Shown: piece by piece, positions 52,317 to 61,782 of the stretch
How the letters are laid out: each line of letters starts with the position of its first letter
How positions within the stretch are numbered: position 1 is the stretch's first letter
Origin: an uncultured Eubacteriales bacterium
GTDB taxonomy: Bacteria; Bacillota; Clostridia; Christensenellales; Borkfalkiaceae
DNA length: 64,000 nt
Direction: 5' to 3'
Assembly (NCBI GenBank): GCA_958421945.1
Contig: CATZMZ010000002.1
Location: 124,001-188,000, forward strand
Translations under genes and position numbers: made by a program
The notes under the pieces: model-generated
Databases searched by the model: none
Told to the model about the DNA's origin: nothing
The model's input: the letters and a program-made list of their open reading frames with translations, nothing else

Positions 52317-53408
52317 ATGACGGAAGGGAAAATTAAAGAACTGTTGAAGGAATTTCAAATCGAGGGAGACGCCGTGTCGGCGGAACGCTTCGGCGAGGGG
52401 CATATTAACGAAACGTATCTCGTGAAAACCGATTTAAACGGAAACGAGAAAAAATATATATTTCAGAAGATAAATTCTACTCTTTTCCCCGACGCGAGCG
52501 AGCTTATGCATAATATAGAGCTTGTTACCGAATTTAACAGAAAGAAAATCGCGGAGCGCGGCGGCGACCCCGACAGGGAAAGCTTAACGCTTATTTACAC
52601 GGCGGACGGAAAGCCGTATTTAAAAGCGGATAGCGGAAATTACAGAATTTATAAATACATTGACGGCGTGGCTTATCAGGTCGTGGAAAAACCCGAGCAT
52701 TTTTATCAAAGCGCGGTGGCGTTCGGCAATTTTGCTAATCTTCTTGCCGAATTCGACGCGAAAAGCCTTTACGAGGTGCTTCCGAATTTCCACAATACGG
52801 TAAAAAGATTTAAGGATTTCAAGGCTTCGCTTGAAAAGAACGCTTCGGGTCGGGCGGAAAGCGTGAAAAAGGAGATCGATTTCGTTCTCGCGCGCGAAGG
52901 GTATTGCGACAGAATAACCAAACTTTTAGACAGCGGCAAAATGCCCACCAAGGTTACGCATAACGACACCAAGCTTAACAACGTTATGTTTGATAAGAAC
53001 ACGGGCAAGTACCTTGCGGTTATCGACCTTGACACCATTATGCCCGGCAGCATTTGCTACGATTTCGGCGACAGCATACGATTCGGGTGTAACCCCTGCG
53101 CGGAGGACGAGCGCGATTTAAGCAAGGTTAATTTCGATATCAACCTGTTCGAGCAGTACGCGAAGGGTTATTTGTCCGCATTGGGCGACAGCGCGACGCA
53201 AATCGAACGCGACAACCTTGCGTTTTCGTCGATTTTAATGACTTACGAGTGCGGCATGCGTTTCCTTGCCGACCATATTGACGGCGACGTGTATTTCCAT
53301 ATTACGCGCGAAAATCAGAACCTCGACAGAGCAAGAACGCAGTTTAAGCTTATTGCCGATATGGAAAGACTTTTGCCTGAAATGAACGAAATCGTTAAAA
53401 AATATTGA
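52317..53408 (+). CDS. NahK-like sugar 1-kinase (APH fold)
   Basis: The 363-aa aminoglycoside-phosphotransferase-fold kinase closely follows N-acetylhexosamine 1-kinase: GEGHINETYLV at the nucleotide loop, VTHNDTKLNNVMFD (catalytic Asp) and AVIDLDTIMPGSICYDFGD (metal-binding Asp). NahK makes GlcNAc-1-P or GalNAc-1-P in the lacto-N-biose/galacto-N-biose pathway. No other gene of that pathway is nearby, so the substrate is inferred. It is convergent with serS across a shared terminator. Confidence 0.8.
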   Translation: MTEGKIKELLKEFQIEGDAVSAERFGEGHINETYLVKTDLNGNEKKYIFQKINSTLFPDASELMHNIELVTEFNRKKIAERGGDPDRESLTLIYTADGKPYLKADSGNYRIYKYIDGVAYQVVEKPEHFYQSAVAFGNFANLLAEFDAKSLYEVLPNFHNTVKRFKDFKASLEKNASGRAESVKKEIDFVLAREGYCDRITKLLDSGKMPTKVTHNDTKLNNVMFDKNTGKYLAVIDLDTIMPGSICYDFGDSIRFGCNPCAEDERDLSKVNFDINLFEQYAKGYLSALGDSATQIERDNLAFSSILMTYECGMRFLADHIDGDVYFHITRENQNLDRARTQFKLIADMERLLPEMNEIVKKY

Positions 53409-53492
53409 CAGAACGGCTGAAATTTTTGACTAATCGGGCGGCAAGTTGCTCCGAAAACTGTTAAAAGTTATTGAAAAATCATATAAAAACAT

Positions 53493-53537
53493 AAAAAGCG
53501 GCGTTCCGAGGTTTTCCCCTCGGAACGCCGCGCTTTA
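53493..53537. terminator. Bidirectional terminator between nahK and serS
   Basis: GCGGCGTTCCGAGG (53498-53511) pairs perfectly with CCTCGGAACGCCGC (53518-53531). A-rich sequence lies on one side and a T run on the other. Confidence 0.85.
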
Positions 53538-53572
53538 AAATCTCGTTAATCGCGTTGCCGTAAAAATAATAA

Positions 53573-54853
53573 TCAAAGCGTAATTTTTTCCTGTCCGCCC
53601 ATAAACGGTCTTAACACCGCCGGAATGGTAACCGAGCCGTCCTCGTTCTGGAACTGTTCGATAATCGCGGGGAACACGCGCGACGTGGCTAAGCCCGAGC
53701 CGTTAAGCGTGTGTACGAAACGCGTTTTTCCGTTCTCGTCGCGGTATTTTGTGTTGTTTCTTCTCGCCTGATAATCTCTCGCGTTGGATACCGAGCTGAC
53801 TTCTTTATAAATGCCCATTGACGGAATCCAAACCTCGATATCGTAAGTTCTCGCCATAGAAGCGGAGCAGTCGCCCGCGGCAAGCTTGCTTATGCGGAAA
53901 TGAAGTCCTAATTTTTCCATTAAAGAAGCCGCTTTGCCGACAAGTTCTTCAAACGCCGCGTCGCTTCCTTCCTGCGTAGTGTATTGTACCATTTCCACCT
54001 TGTTAAACTGATGTCCGCGAATCATTCCGCGTTCCTCGGCGCGATAAGAGCCCGCTTCTTTTCTGAAACAGGGGGTGTAGGCGAAAAGCTTTAAGGGGAG
54101 TTTGGTTCTGTCGAGAATTTCGCCCGAATAAAGGTTGACAAGCGCCGTTTCCGCCGTGGGAAGCATAAAGCGGTTTTTCTGCCTGTCCTCGTCCACGTCA
54201 AGCCAGTAAACCTCGTCGGAAAATTTCGGAAACTGTCCCGCGCCGAAACCGCAATTATATCCGAGTTGAAGCGGGGGAAGAATAAATTCGTATCCGTCTT
54301 TAATATGTTCGGAAATAAAGAAATTCAAAAGCGCCCATTCGAGCCGCGCGCCCTCGCCGCGATAAACCCAGAATCCGCCGCCGGAAAGCTTAACGCCGCG
54401 CTGATAATCGATTATGCCGAGCTTGTTGCAAATGTCGACGTGGTTTTGCGGCGCAAAGCCGAATTCGGGCTTAACGCCCACTACCTTAATTACCTCGTTG
54501 TTTTCCTTTTCTCCCGCTTTAAGGTCCTCGTCGGGGACGTTGGGGATAACGCAAAGCATATCGAAAACGCCCTGTTCGAGAGTTTTTGCCTCCGCGTCGC
54601 CCGCGGAAATTTTCTCGCCGAGCGCGCGCATTTCGGCAAAGATGCCGTCAACGGGTTTACCCTCTTTTTTAAGCTTGGGAATTTCCGCCGAAACTCTGTT
54701 GCGTTCGGCTTTTAACCCTTCCACCTCGGAAATAACCTTTCTTCTTTTCTCGTCGAGCGCAAGAATCGCGTCGAAATCCGCGTCGTAACCCTTTTTAAGT
54801 AACAACGCCTTTATATGTTCCTTGTTTTCCTGAATCTTTTTTAAGTCTAACAT
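53573..54853 (-). CDS. serS: Seryl-tRNA synthetase
   Basis: The 426-aa class II synthetase charges tRNA-Ser. It has the N-terminal coiled-coil arm (LDLKKIQENKEHIKALLLKK onward). Motif 2 is FRKEAGSYRAEERGMIRGHQF. Motif 3 lies in GSGLATSRVFPAIIEQF and the VLRPFMGG ending. The start at 54853 has GGAG upstream; a longer frame to 54940 is rejected because it contains the promoter and lacks an SD. No T-box antiterminator sequence was found in its leader. Confidence 0.96.
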   Translation of the reverse strand: MLDLKKIQENKEHIKALLLKKGYDADFDAILALDEKRRKVISEVEGLKAERNRVSAEIPKLKKEGKPVDGIFAEMRALGEKISAGDAEAKTLEQGVFDMLCVIPNVPDEDLKAGEKENNEVIKVVGVKPEFGFAPQNHVDICNKLGIIDYQRGVKLSGGGFWVYRGEGARLEWALLNFFISEHIKDGYEFILPPLQLGYNCGFGAGQFPKFSDEVYWLDVDEDRQKNRFMLPTAETALVNLYSGEILDRTKLPLKLFAYTPCFRKEAGSYRAEERGMIRGHQFNKVEMVQYTTQEGSDAAFEELVGKAASLMEKLGLHFRISKLAAGDCSASMARTYDIEVWIPSMGIYKEVSSVSNARDYQARRNNTKYRDENGKTRFVHTLNGSGLATSRVFPAIIEQFQNEDGSVTIPAVLRPFMGGQEKITL

Positions 54854-55280
54854 AACCGACTCCGTAACCGTTAATAACAATGTATATATTATAGCGACAT
54901 TTTCAGAGAAAATCAAGCAAACGGGTTTACTTGCTCCCAAAATATTTGTATCCGCGCCGTAATTCCTTATCGCCCGTGCAAAATTTGCCGTCTTTTAGCC
55001 GTTTTAACCCGTGTAAAGAACGATACATCGCGATTATTAACCCGTTATAAAACGACAAAAACTCTTTTCGCGGATATATTAACCGTTTTAGATCAGTCTG
55101 CGAACGATTCGAAAACCGCCTCCGTAATAGCTTTTGTCCGCCCCCGTATGGCAGACTGACAGCCTGCGGACGGTTTTTGACGCGCCCGTTCTGAAAAAAA
55201 TTATCAAAATTATTACAATTACGCTTAATCCGTTTGCTAAAACTCGAAAACAATGTTAAAATATTTCAAAAGGTGTTTTT
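54854..55280. other. Divergent regulatory region serS / deoR-type gene
   Basis: serS promoter on the minus strand: TTGATT at 54912-54917 and TATAAT at 54888-54893, 18 bp apart. Promoter for the DeoR gene on the plus strand: TTGCTA (55234-55239), 17 bp, TAAAAT (55257-55262). Between them I see no supported gene. Confidence 0.6.
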
Positions 55281-56039
55281 ATGAAGGATAGATTGTTCCA
55301 TATTAAAGAGTTCATTGATAAAAACGGAAAAGTAACCGTTCACGAACTTGAATGTGCGTTCCGCGGCGTTTCTTCCATGACGCTTCGTCGCGACCTTATT
55401 CGCCTAGAAGAACAAAATGCCGTTCTTCGCGTTCCGGGCGGCGCAGTTTCTATGGATTCCGTCGTCCGCGCCAAAGAAGCGGACGTTTCCAAGCGCATAA
55501 ACTATAACGCGACCGAAAAACTTGAAATCGCCGAAAAAGCCGTCGCTTTGGTCGAGCCGAAAAGCTGCGTTTTTATCGACGGCGGATCTACCACCACTTA
55601 TTTCGCGCGCGCTCTGCCCGACGATAACTTTTATATTCTCACTAACGCGCTTATCATCGCGGAAACGATTTTAAGAAAGGATAAACCCACGGTCGCGCTT
55701 CTCGGCGGAGATTTGAAAAAGAACAATTTTATCACCGTCGGCAAAACCTGTCAGGATTTTATTGATAACGTTAATATTCAAACGGCTGTTATGACCGCCA
55801 CGGGGTATATTCGCGATTCGGGCGATTTTACCTGCGGCAGTCAGTCGGAAGCCGAGGTTAAGCGCAGGGTAATCGAAAAAGCGGATTACGTGATAATGCT
55901 TTTGGACAGCTCCAAGGTGAACAAAAAAACCCCTTACACCTTTGCGCGTTTAACCGACGTAAATTGTATGGTGGTTGATAAAAACTTTTCAAGGGAGTTG
56001 AAAGCGGGGATAGAGGGGCAAGGCATAAAAGTTGTTTGA
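55281..56039 (+). CDS. DeoR-family sugar-responsive regulator
   Basis: The 252-aa protein has an N-terminal DeoR HTH (FIDKNGKVTVHELECAF, SSMTLRRDLIRLEEQ). The DeoR C-terminal sensor domain follows, with FIDGGSTTTYFARAL and ALLGGDLKKNNFITVG and a late LLDSSKVNKKTPYTFARL. Family members bind phosphorylated sugars or intermediates and usually repress adjacent operons. No sugar operon adjoins it on this side, so the target is unclear. It could regulate nahK or distant genes. Confidence 0.9.
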   Translation: MKDRLFHIKEFIDKNGKVTVHELECAFRGVSSMTLRRDLIRLEEQNAVLRVPGGAVSMDSVVRAKEADVSKRINYNATEKLEIAEKAVALVEPKSCVFIDGGSTTTYFARALPDDNFYILTNALIIAETILRKDKPTVALLGGDLKKNNFITVGKTCQDFIDNVNIQTAVMTATGYIRDSGDFTCGSQSEAEVKRRVIEKADYVIMLLDSSKVNKKTPYTFARLTDVNCMVVDKNFSRELKAGIEGQGIKVV

Positions 56040-56348
56040 AGCCGCATAACGGCGCCTGTTGCCGCTACGTTCTTCCTTGCGCTCGGTTGTGTACGCCTTT
56101 GTACACGCCCGACCCTTGTCATTCTGACCCGACTGTACTGACGGGCAACGTTTTTACGTCATTGCGAGGAGCGAAGCGACGTGGCAATCTCCGCGGCAGC
56201 GAAAAAATTTCTAACCTTAGTAAAATACCCTTAAAGAATAGAGGGATTAAAGGGGATTAAATTTCCCCCCTTGTTATAACCGCTTATAAAAGGCGGCGCG
56301 GCAATCGGGCTTTACCTTTAACACTTTCCATAAAAGGAAAATAATATT
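56040..56348. repeat. Intergenic region with a dispersed-type repeat
   Basis: Around 56158-56191 lies CATTGCGAGGAGCGAAGCG followed by ACGTGGCAATC, a palindromic type of sequence found dispersed in many bacterial genomes. TGTCATTCTGACCC occurs nearby (about 56117). Only one copy is in this window. No gene is visible. Confidence 0.45.
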
Positions 56349-57041
56349 ATGTTTTTTAAGAATTTAAGAAAGGATATAAACGCGGCGAAAGCCAACGACC
56401 CCGCGGCGAGGAATAAGTTTGAGATTTTTCTTACTTATTCGGGCGTTAAAGCTCTTTCCTGGCATAGATGGGCGCATTTCCTTTATAAAATCAAGCTTAA
56501 ACTTTTAGCGAGAATGACAAGTCAGTTCGCTAAATTTTTAACGGGCATAGAAATTCACCCCGCGGCGAAAATAGCGGGCGGCGTTTTCATCGACCACGGT
56601 ACGGGCGTCGTTATCGGCGAAACCGCGGAAATCGAAGAGGGCGTCGTTATCTATCAGGGCGTTACGCTCGGCGGAACGGGTAAGGAAAAGGGCAAACGCC
56701 ACCCCACGGTTAAAAGAGGCGCGATGATTAGCGCGGGCGCGAAGATACTCGGCGGGTTCACGGTGGGCGAATACGCCAAGATAGGCGCGGGCGCGGTGGT
56801 TTTAAAAGAAGTTCCGCCTTACGCTACGGTAGTCGGCGTGCCGGGAATGGTCGTGAGAATAAACGGCGAGAAAGTAACCGACCTGCAACAAGAAAAATGC
56901 GACCCGCTTCAACGCGAAGTGTGCCATTTGAGAGACAGGGTGTGCGAGTTGGAAGAAATCATCGCGAAAAACGGGCTTAAACTGCCCGAAAACGGAGAAC
57001 CGCAGAAAGCGGATAAGGAAGACGAAAATGAAAATATATAA
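56349..57041 (+). CDS. cysE: Serine O-acetyltransferase
   Basis: CysE makes O-acetylserine, the precursor of cysteine. The 230-aa protein has a short N-terminal helical domain and left-handed beta-helix hexapeptide repeats (IHPAAKIAGGVFIDHGTG, VVIGETAEIEEGVVIYQGVT). LGGTGKEKGKRHPTV is the usual active-site loop with His. The C-terminal tail beyond the barrel is longer than average and charged. It overlaps cysS by 14 bp, the well-known cysE-cysS pairing that links cysteine supply and its tRNA charging. Confidence 0.95.
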   Translation: MFFKNLRKDINAAKANDPAARNKFEIFLTYSGVKALSWHRWAHFLYKIKLKLLARMTSQFAKFLTGIEIHPAAKIAGGVFIDHGTGVVIGETAEIEEGVVIYQGVTLGGTGKEKGKRHPTVKRGAMISAGAKILGGFTVGEYAKIGAGAVVLKEVPPYATVVGVPGMVVRINGEKVTDLQQEKCDPLQREVCHLRDRVCELEEIIAKNGLKLPENGEPQKADKEDENENI

Positions 57042-58416
57042 TACGCTTACGGGCAGAAAAGAAGAATTTAAACCGATAGAAGACGGCAAAGTCAAAATGT
57101 ACGCCTGCGGCATAACCGTTTCGGGCGAAGCGCACATAGGACACGCGTATCAGGCTTTGATTTACGATATAATAAGAAAGTATCTCGAAAAAAAGGGTTA
57201 CGATGTGGTGTACGCGCGAAATTATACGGACGTGGACGATAAAATCATCGCAAAATCCAACGAAACGGGTATTCCCGCGGACAAATACGCACGCGATATG
57301 ATTAAAAATATCGACGAGCAGATGCGCCGTTTTCAGGTGGACGACCCGACCGTCTGGATAAAGGCGACCGACTGCGTGGGCGATATTATAGGGTTTATAA
57401 AAACGCTTATCGAAAAAGGGCACGCTTATCCCACCGACAAGGGCGACGTGTATTTTTCGGTGGACAGCTTTAAAGGTTACGGCAAATTGTCGCATAGAAA
57501 TTTAGAGGACGCTATGAACGGCGTTCGCATCGAAAACGACGAGCAAAAGCGTAACCCGCTCGATTTCGCGCTGTGGAAATCTGCAAAAGAGGGCGAACCG
57601 TTCTGGAATTCGCCTTGGGGCAAGGGCAGACCGGGTTGGCATATAGAATGTTCGGCAATGAACAGAAAGACTTTCGGCGACAGAATAGATATACACGGCG
57701 GCGGCAGAGACCTTATCTTTCCGCACCACGAAAACGAAATCGCGCAGACGGAAGCGCTTACGGGTAAACCTTTCGCGGAGTTTTGGATTCATAACGGGCT
57801 TATCAAAGTGAACGGTCAAAAAATGAGCAAATCGCTTGGTAACAGCCTGCTTCTTCGCGATTTACTCGATGAATATTCGCCCGAAACCATTAAATTCGCG
57901 CTGCTTTCCACCAACTATCGCGGCGACATTAACGTTACCGACGAGCTTTTCCCCGAAGCGCAAAAACACCTCGCTAACTTCTACGGCGTTATCGCGGCGG
58001 CGGAAAAGGCGGGCGTTCCGCTCACGGGCGAGTACCCCGAAATCGACGAAAAATTCAACTCCGCTATGGACGACGACTTTAATACCGCGCTCGCGTTGAG
58101 CGATTTGTTCGGATATTTCAAAACCGTCAAAGCGAAGCTCGCGGCGAACGACGAAACCGCAGGCGCAATGATTAACCAAATCAGAAAAACCTATTCGCTT
58201 TTGGGCTTGTTCCGCGCGAATGCCGAGGATTTTCTCGCTTCCGTCGATAAAAAAGAGGGGATTCCCGCGGAGGTTATCGAGCTTGCCGAAAAAATGCAGT
58301 CGGCACGCGCCTTGAAAGATTACGCGGCGGCGGACGCTTACCGCGCGCAGATAAACGCCGCGGGCTATAACGTGGCTATTTCCAAAGACGGTTACACGCT
58401 TACAAGGACAAAATGA
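57028..58416 (+). CDS. cysS: Cysteinyl-tRNA synthetase
   Basis: The 462-aa class I synthetase has HIGHAYQA (HIGH motif, after zinc ligand Cys in MYACGITV) and KMSKSLGNSL (KMSKS). The zinc-site region is WHIECSAM plus GGRDLIFPHHENE. Its start lies within the cysE end. Its stop overlaps the next start as ATGA. Length and motif spacing are normal. Confidence 0.97.
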   Translation: MKIYNTLTGRKEEFKPIEDGKVKMYACGITVSGEAHIGHAYQALIYDIIRKYLEKKGYDVVYARNYTDVDDKIIAKSNETGIPADKYARDMIKNIDEQMRRFQVDDPTVWIKATDCVGDIIGFIKTLIEKGHAYPTDKGDVYFSVDSFKGYGKLSHRNLEDAMNGVRIENDEQKRNPLDFALWKSAKEGEPFWNSPWGKGRPGWHIECSAMNRKTFGDRIDIHGGGRDLIFPHHENEIAQTEALTGKPFAEFWIHNGLIKVNGQKMSKSLGNSLLLRDLLDEYSPETIKFALLSTNYRGDINVTDELFPEAQKHLANFYGVIAAAEKAGVPLTGEYPEIDEKFNSAMDDDFNTALALSDLFGYFKTVKAKLAANDETAGAMINQIRKTYSLLGLFRANAEDFLASVDKKEGIPAEVIELAEKMQSARALKDYAAADAYRAQINAAGYNVAISKDGYTLTRTK

Positions 58417-58676
58417 AACCGCGCGCGGGAAAGGCAGGGTTTATACTTTTCGGCATACTGTCCGTGGCGGCGGTGGTCGTCGGAATTCTGCATATTCCCA
58501 TTCTCGCCGCGCTCGGAGTAGACGTTTTCGCTCTACGCGGACTTCTCGCGTTTACCGCTTTACCCGTAGCGGGCTTGTCGGGCGTTCCGCTTGCAATTTT
58601 TATGGTAAAGGTTATGAACGGGTGCAAAAAAAGAAAATCAGAGAACGGGAGTTCTTTTAATAATAAGGATTATGCT
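58413..58676 (+). CDS. Membrane-type segment in frame with alaS
   Basis: An ATG overlapping the cysS stop (ATGA) opens 88 codons with two or three apolar helices (FILFGILSVAAVVVGIL; LLAFTALPVAGLSGVPLAIF) and a basic end (NGCKKRKSENG). There is no stop before the alaS start at 58677, so translation from here would give a membrane-tethered AlaRS. One alternative is a separate small membrane protein whose stop was lost through an indel; TTTTAATAA sits just downstream in another phase. A third option is that only 58677 is used. Confidence 0.45.
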
Positions 58677-60503
58677 ATGTATAAAATCACTTCTAAAGAA
58701 TTAAGAGAAAAATGGCTTAAATTTTACGAATCCAAAGGACATCTCAACATCGGTGCGGTGTCGTTAATCGGCGACGGCACAACCGGCGTTATGTTCAACG
58801 TTGCGGGCATGCAGCCGCTTATGCCTTACCTGTTAGGCAAGCCGCACCCCTCCGGTAAAACGCGCCTGTGTAACGTTCAGGGCTGCGTCAGAACGGTCGA
58901 TATAGACTCCGTCGGCGACGCCACGCATTTTACTTTCTTCGAAATGATGGGCAACTGGTCGCTCGGCGATTATTTCAAAAAGGAAAAAACCGCCTGGACG
59001 TTCGAGCTGCTTACGCAGGTTTTCGGATTCGATAAGGATAAAATCTGTTCCACCGTTTTCGAGGGAAACGAGTCCGTCCCGCGTGACGACGAAACCGCGG
59101 AATTGTTAAAAGCACTCGGAATTAAGCCCGAAAATATTTTTTATCTTCCCAAAAAGGACAACTGGTGGGAGCTTGAAGGTACGGTCGGCACTCCCTGCGG
59201 TCCTGATAACGAATGGTTTTATCCGAGAGAGGACGGCAAGGATTCTTCCGACTTTTTAACGGGTAACCGTTACGTCGAAATCGGCAACGACGTCTATATG
59301 CAGTACAAAAAATGCGAGGGCGGCAAGTATACGGAGCTTGACCACAAAAACGTAGACACGGGCTTTGGTCTTGACAGGCTTCTCGTATTTTTGAACGGGT
59401 TAAGCGACGGCTATAAAACCGACCTTTTCGACGAGGCAATCAAATATCTCGAAGCGGCTTCGGGCAAAAGCTACGATAACGACGCGGCAGCGAGAAAGGC
59501 TATGCGTATCGTTGCCGACCATACTCGAACTGCCGTTATGCTTATCGGCGACGCCAACGGAATTTTACCCTCTAACACCGGCGCGGGTTATATCTTGCGC
59601 AGACTGCTCCGCCGTGCCATCAGATACTGCAAAAGTCTTAATATCGACGCGCTCGAACTTAATGGCGTAGCGAAAATCTTTATAGAAAAAATTTACGACC
59701 AAGCGTATCCGTTGCTCGTCGAAAAAGAAGAGTATATTCTTTCCGAAATCGAAAAGGAAAGCAAAAAGTTCGAGGCGACGCTCGTTTCGGGCATGAAGGA
59801 ATTTGAAAAAACGCTTACGGGCATCGCGCGTAAAAACGAGTTCATGTCGCAAAAGGACGGTTCGTTCGTCCCCGAAACGGTTATTTCTGGCAAGGCGGCG
59901 TTCAGGCTTTACGACACTTACGGCTTTCCTTTAGAGCTTACCGAGGAGCTCGCAGCGGAACGCGGTTTTTCGGTTGATAAAGACGGCTTTAACGAAGCGT
60001 TTAAAGCTCATCAGGAGCTGTCAAAAGCGCAGGCGGCGGCAGCAAAGGGCGGACTTACCGAACGAAACGAGGCAACCACCAAGTATCATACCGCCACGCA
60101 TATTATGCTCGCGGGGCTTCGCAAAATGTTTGGCGAAAAAACCGAGCAGAAAGGCTCTAACATTAACGATGAACGCTTGCGTTTCGACTTCAATTGCGAC
60201 CATAAAATGACGAATGAGGAGTTAAAAACGCTCGAGAAATTCGTAAACGACGCCATCGCCGCAAAAATCGACGTGGTAAGAACGGAAGTTCCGTATAAAA
60301 AAGCAGTGGCGGAAGGCGCGTACGGCGTGTTCCACGCGGATTCGGACGAGCAAATCGTTTCCATCTATACCATCGAAGGTATTGATAAGCAGATTTGCGG
60401 CGGTCCGCACGTAAGCAATACTTCCGAACTCGGAAAATTCAGAATCGTTAAGGAAGAAAGCTCGTCGTCGGGCGTCAGAAGAATTAAAGCGGTGTTGGAA
60501 TAA
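58677..60503 (+). CDS. alaS: Alanyl-tRNA synthetase (short form)
   Basis: The 608-aa protein has the AlaRS catalytic domain (ELREKWLKFYESKGH, GMQPLMPYLLGKPHP, FEMMGNWSLGDYF). Its editing domain has HTATH and CGGPHVSN zinc and active-site residues. It ends there, without the C-terminal C-Ala/DHHA1 region of ~870-aa enzymes. Short forms of this kind are known in some Firmicutes. ATG 58677 has AAGGA 8-9 bp upstream and matches the usual start. The frame is open upstream to 58413. Confidence 0.92.
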   Translation: MYKITSKELREKWLKFYESKGHLNIGAVSLIGDGTTGVMFNVAGMQPLMPYLLGKPHPSGKTRLCNVQGCVRTVDIDSVGDATHFTFFEMMGNWSLGDYFKKEKTAWTFELLTQVFGFDKDKICSTVFEGNESVPRDDETAELLKALGIKPENIFYLPKKDNWWELEGTVGTPCGPDNEWFYPREDGKDSSDFLTGNRYVEIGNDVYMQYKKCEGGKYTELDHKNVDTGFGLDRLLVFLNGLSDGYKTDLFDEAIKYLEAASGKSYDNDAAARKAMRIVADHTRTAVMLIGDANGILPSNTGAGYILRRLLRRAIRYCKSLNIDALELNGVAKIFIEKIYDQAYPLLVEKEEYILSEIEKESKKFEATLVSGMKEFEKTLTGIARKNEFMSQKDGSFVPETVISGKAAFRLYDTYGFPLELTEELAAERGFSVDKDGFNEAFKAHQELSKAQAAAAKGGLTERNEATTKYHTATHIMLAGLRKMFGEKTEQKGSNINDERLRFDFNCDHKMTNEELKTLEKFVNDAIAAKIDVVRTEVPYKKAVAEGAYGVFHADSDEQIVSIYTIEGIDKQICGGPHVSNTSELGKFRIVKEESSSSGVRRIKAVLE

Positions 60504-60901
60504 TCGGCGCGGCGATAAACTTGTAAACGAAACCGCGATAAATTTAGCCGAGGCGGCGACGATATTAAAACAAAGCGGTGCAATACCGTAAAAAGAATAA
60601 AAGCGCATACGATAAACTCTGCAAACTCTGCCGCGGAGCGTAGCAAAACCGCTACGCTCCGCGGCAGACACATAAAATATAAAAAAATGTCGGCGACAAC
60701 GAATTATTGATTGACAAATCAAAAATAATGTTATAGAATAGAAAAGCTGGAATGAAAGCGGCGCGAGAATACCGCAAACGCGCGTCTGCGCAGACAGGGG
60801 CGCAGCTCTACGGAACGGACGTTTTGTGCACTGTGGTTCTTGCGGGATTACGGCGAAAGCCTTTAGGGCAAAATGCAAAAAAATACAAACAAACAGCGTA
60901 C
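60504..60901. other. Gap upstream of tRNA-Arg with 18-bp hairpin and promoter
   Basis: Contains a perfect 18-bp inverted repeat (60627-60644 and 60651-60668, loop AAAACC). It also holds a promoter: TTGACA (60711-60716), 17 bp, TAGAAT (60734-60739), 163 bp before the tRNA. The -35 box sits inside TTGATT-GACA-AATCAA. No gene is supported. Confidence 0.55.
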
Positions 60902-60978
60902 GCGCCATTAGCGCAATTGGATAGAGCGCAGGTCTACGGAACCTGAGGTTAGGGGTTCGACTCCCTTATGGCGCGCCA
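60902..60978 (+). tRNA. tRNA-Arg (anticodon ACG)
   Basis: Full cloverleaf: acceptor GCGCCAT/ATGGCGC, anticodon stem CAGGT/ACCTG with loop CTACGGA (anticodon ACG, read as ICG), T stem AGGGG/CCCTT with TTCGACT, discriminator G and encoded CCA at 60976-60978. One D-stem pair is imperfect. Confidence 0.95.
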
Positions 60979-61093
60979 GAAATCGTCAGTATTTTACTGG
61001 CGATTTTTTATTTCATACAAATCGGTTGGTAGTCAAGATTGTCGGCAATTTTTTATATGCGTTTTCGGAATATTTTTCATATATTTTTACCAC

Positions 61094-61609
61094 ATGGCGA
61101 AGCATTTTATCAACGGCGGGTGCGGGATAAAGCCGTTTATAGATTTGTGGGTAATTAAAAACAAGGTAGGCTTTGACGAGGAAAAAGCGCAAAAAATGTT
61201 GCAAGAAAGCGAACTGCTTGCGTTTTACGAGCGTTCGATTGATTTGATGAGCGTGTGGTTCGAAGATAAAGATCATTCCGAAATAACGCAGGAAATGGAA
61301 GATTACGTTCTGCAAGGCGGGGTGTACGGAACGCTCGAACAACAACTTGCGATGTCGCAGAACAAAAAGGGCGGGAAATTCAGGCATTTAATAAGCCGAA
61401 TATTTCTTTCGTATGCCGATATGTCAATATATTACCCATCGTTAAAAAAATGTCCTATACTGTTCCCGGTTTATCAGGTGCGGCGGTGGTTCAGAATATT
61501 ATTCTGCGGCGGAAGAAAACACGCGATGAACGAAATCAAGCTTAATCAAAGTATCACGCAAGATAAAAAAGAAAAAGCTAAAACACTTATTGACGAATTA
61601 GAATTATAA
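61094..61609 (+). pseudogene. 5'-truncated nucleotidyltransferase-family gene
   Basis: Only the C-terminal half of a nucleotidyltransferase (NTP_transf_5-like) remains: HMAKHFINGGCGIKPFIDLW, then LMSVWFEDKDHSEITQEMEDY, LQGGVYGTLEQQLAMSQNKKGG and a basic tail. Intact members are about 370 aa with the catalytic motifs at the N-terminus, which are absent here. The open frame runs back to the tRNA-Arg end (60968), and family-like residues begin near 61085. It was probably truncated by insertion or deletion at the tRNA gene. Confidence 0.65.
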
Positions 61610-61658
61610 CAGAATTCAATAAGTTATCGGGGAAAAACAAAAACATAATTTAAAAACG

Positions 61659-61688
61659 AAAAGGATAGCCGTATTTTGCTATCCTTTT
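61659..61688. terminator. Terminator between the remnant and the lipoprotein gene
   Basis: AAAAGGATAGC pairs with GCTATCCTTTT around 8 nt. The A and T tracts allow use in both directions. Confidence 0.75.
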
Positions 61689-61782
61689 AAAAATTCCGAA
61701 ATCCCTACGGGGATTGCCGTTATAACGAAGCAGGGCGGTTTTACGAAGCCGCGATAAGAGAAAACCCGCGCCGATTAGCCGA

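Noticed and set aside
54927..55253. 108-codon minus-strand ORF upstream of serS
   Set aside because: No SD, overlaps the divergent promoter region, and the translation has no family features.
54854..55280. T-box leader for serS
   Set aside because: The conserved T-box antiterminator sequence was looked for on the serS strand and not found.
60752..60946. 64-codon ORF running into tRNA-Arg
   Set aside because: Its end is the tRNA read as protein; no SD.
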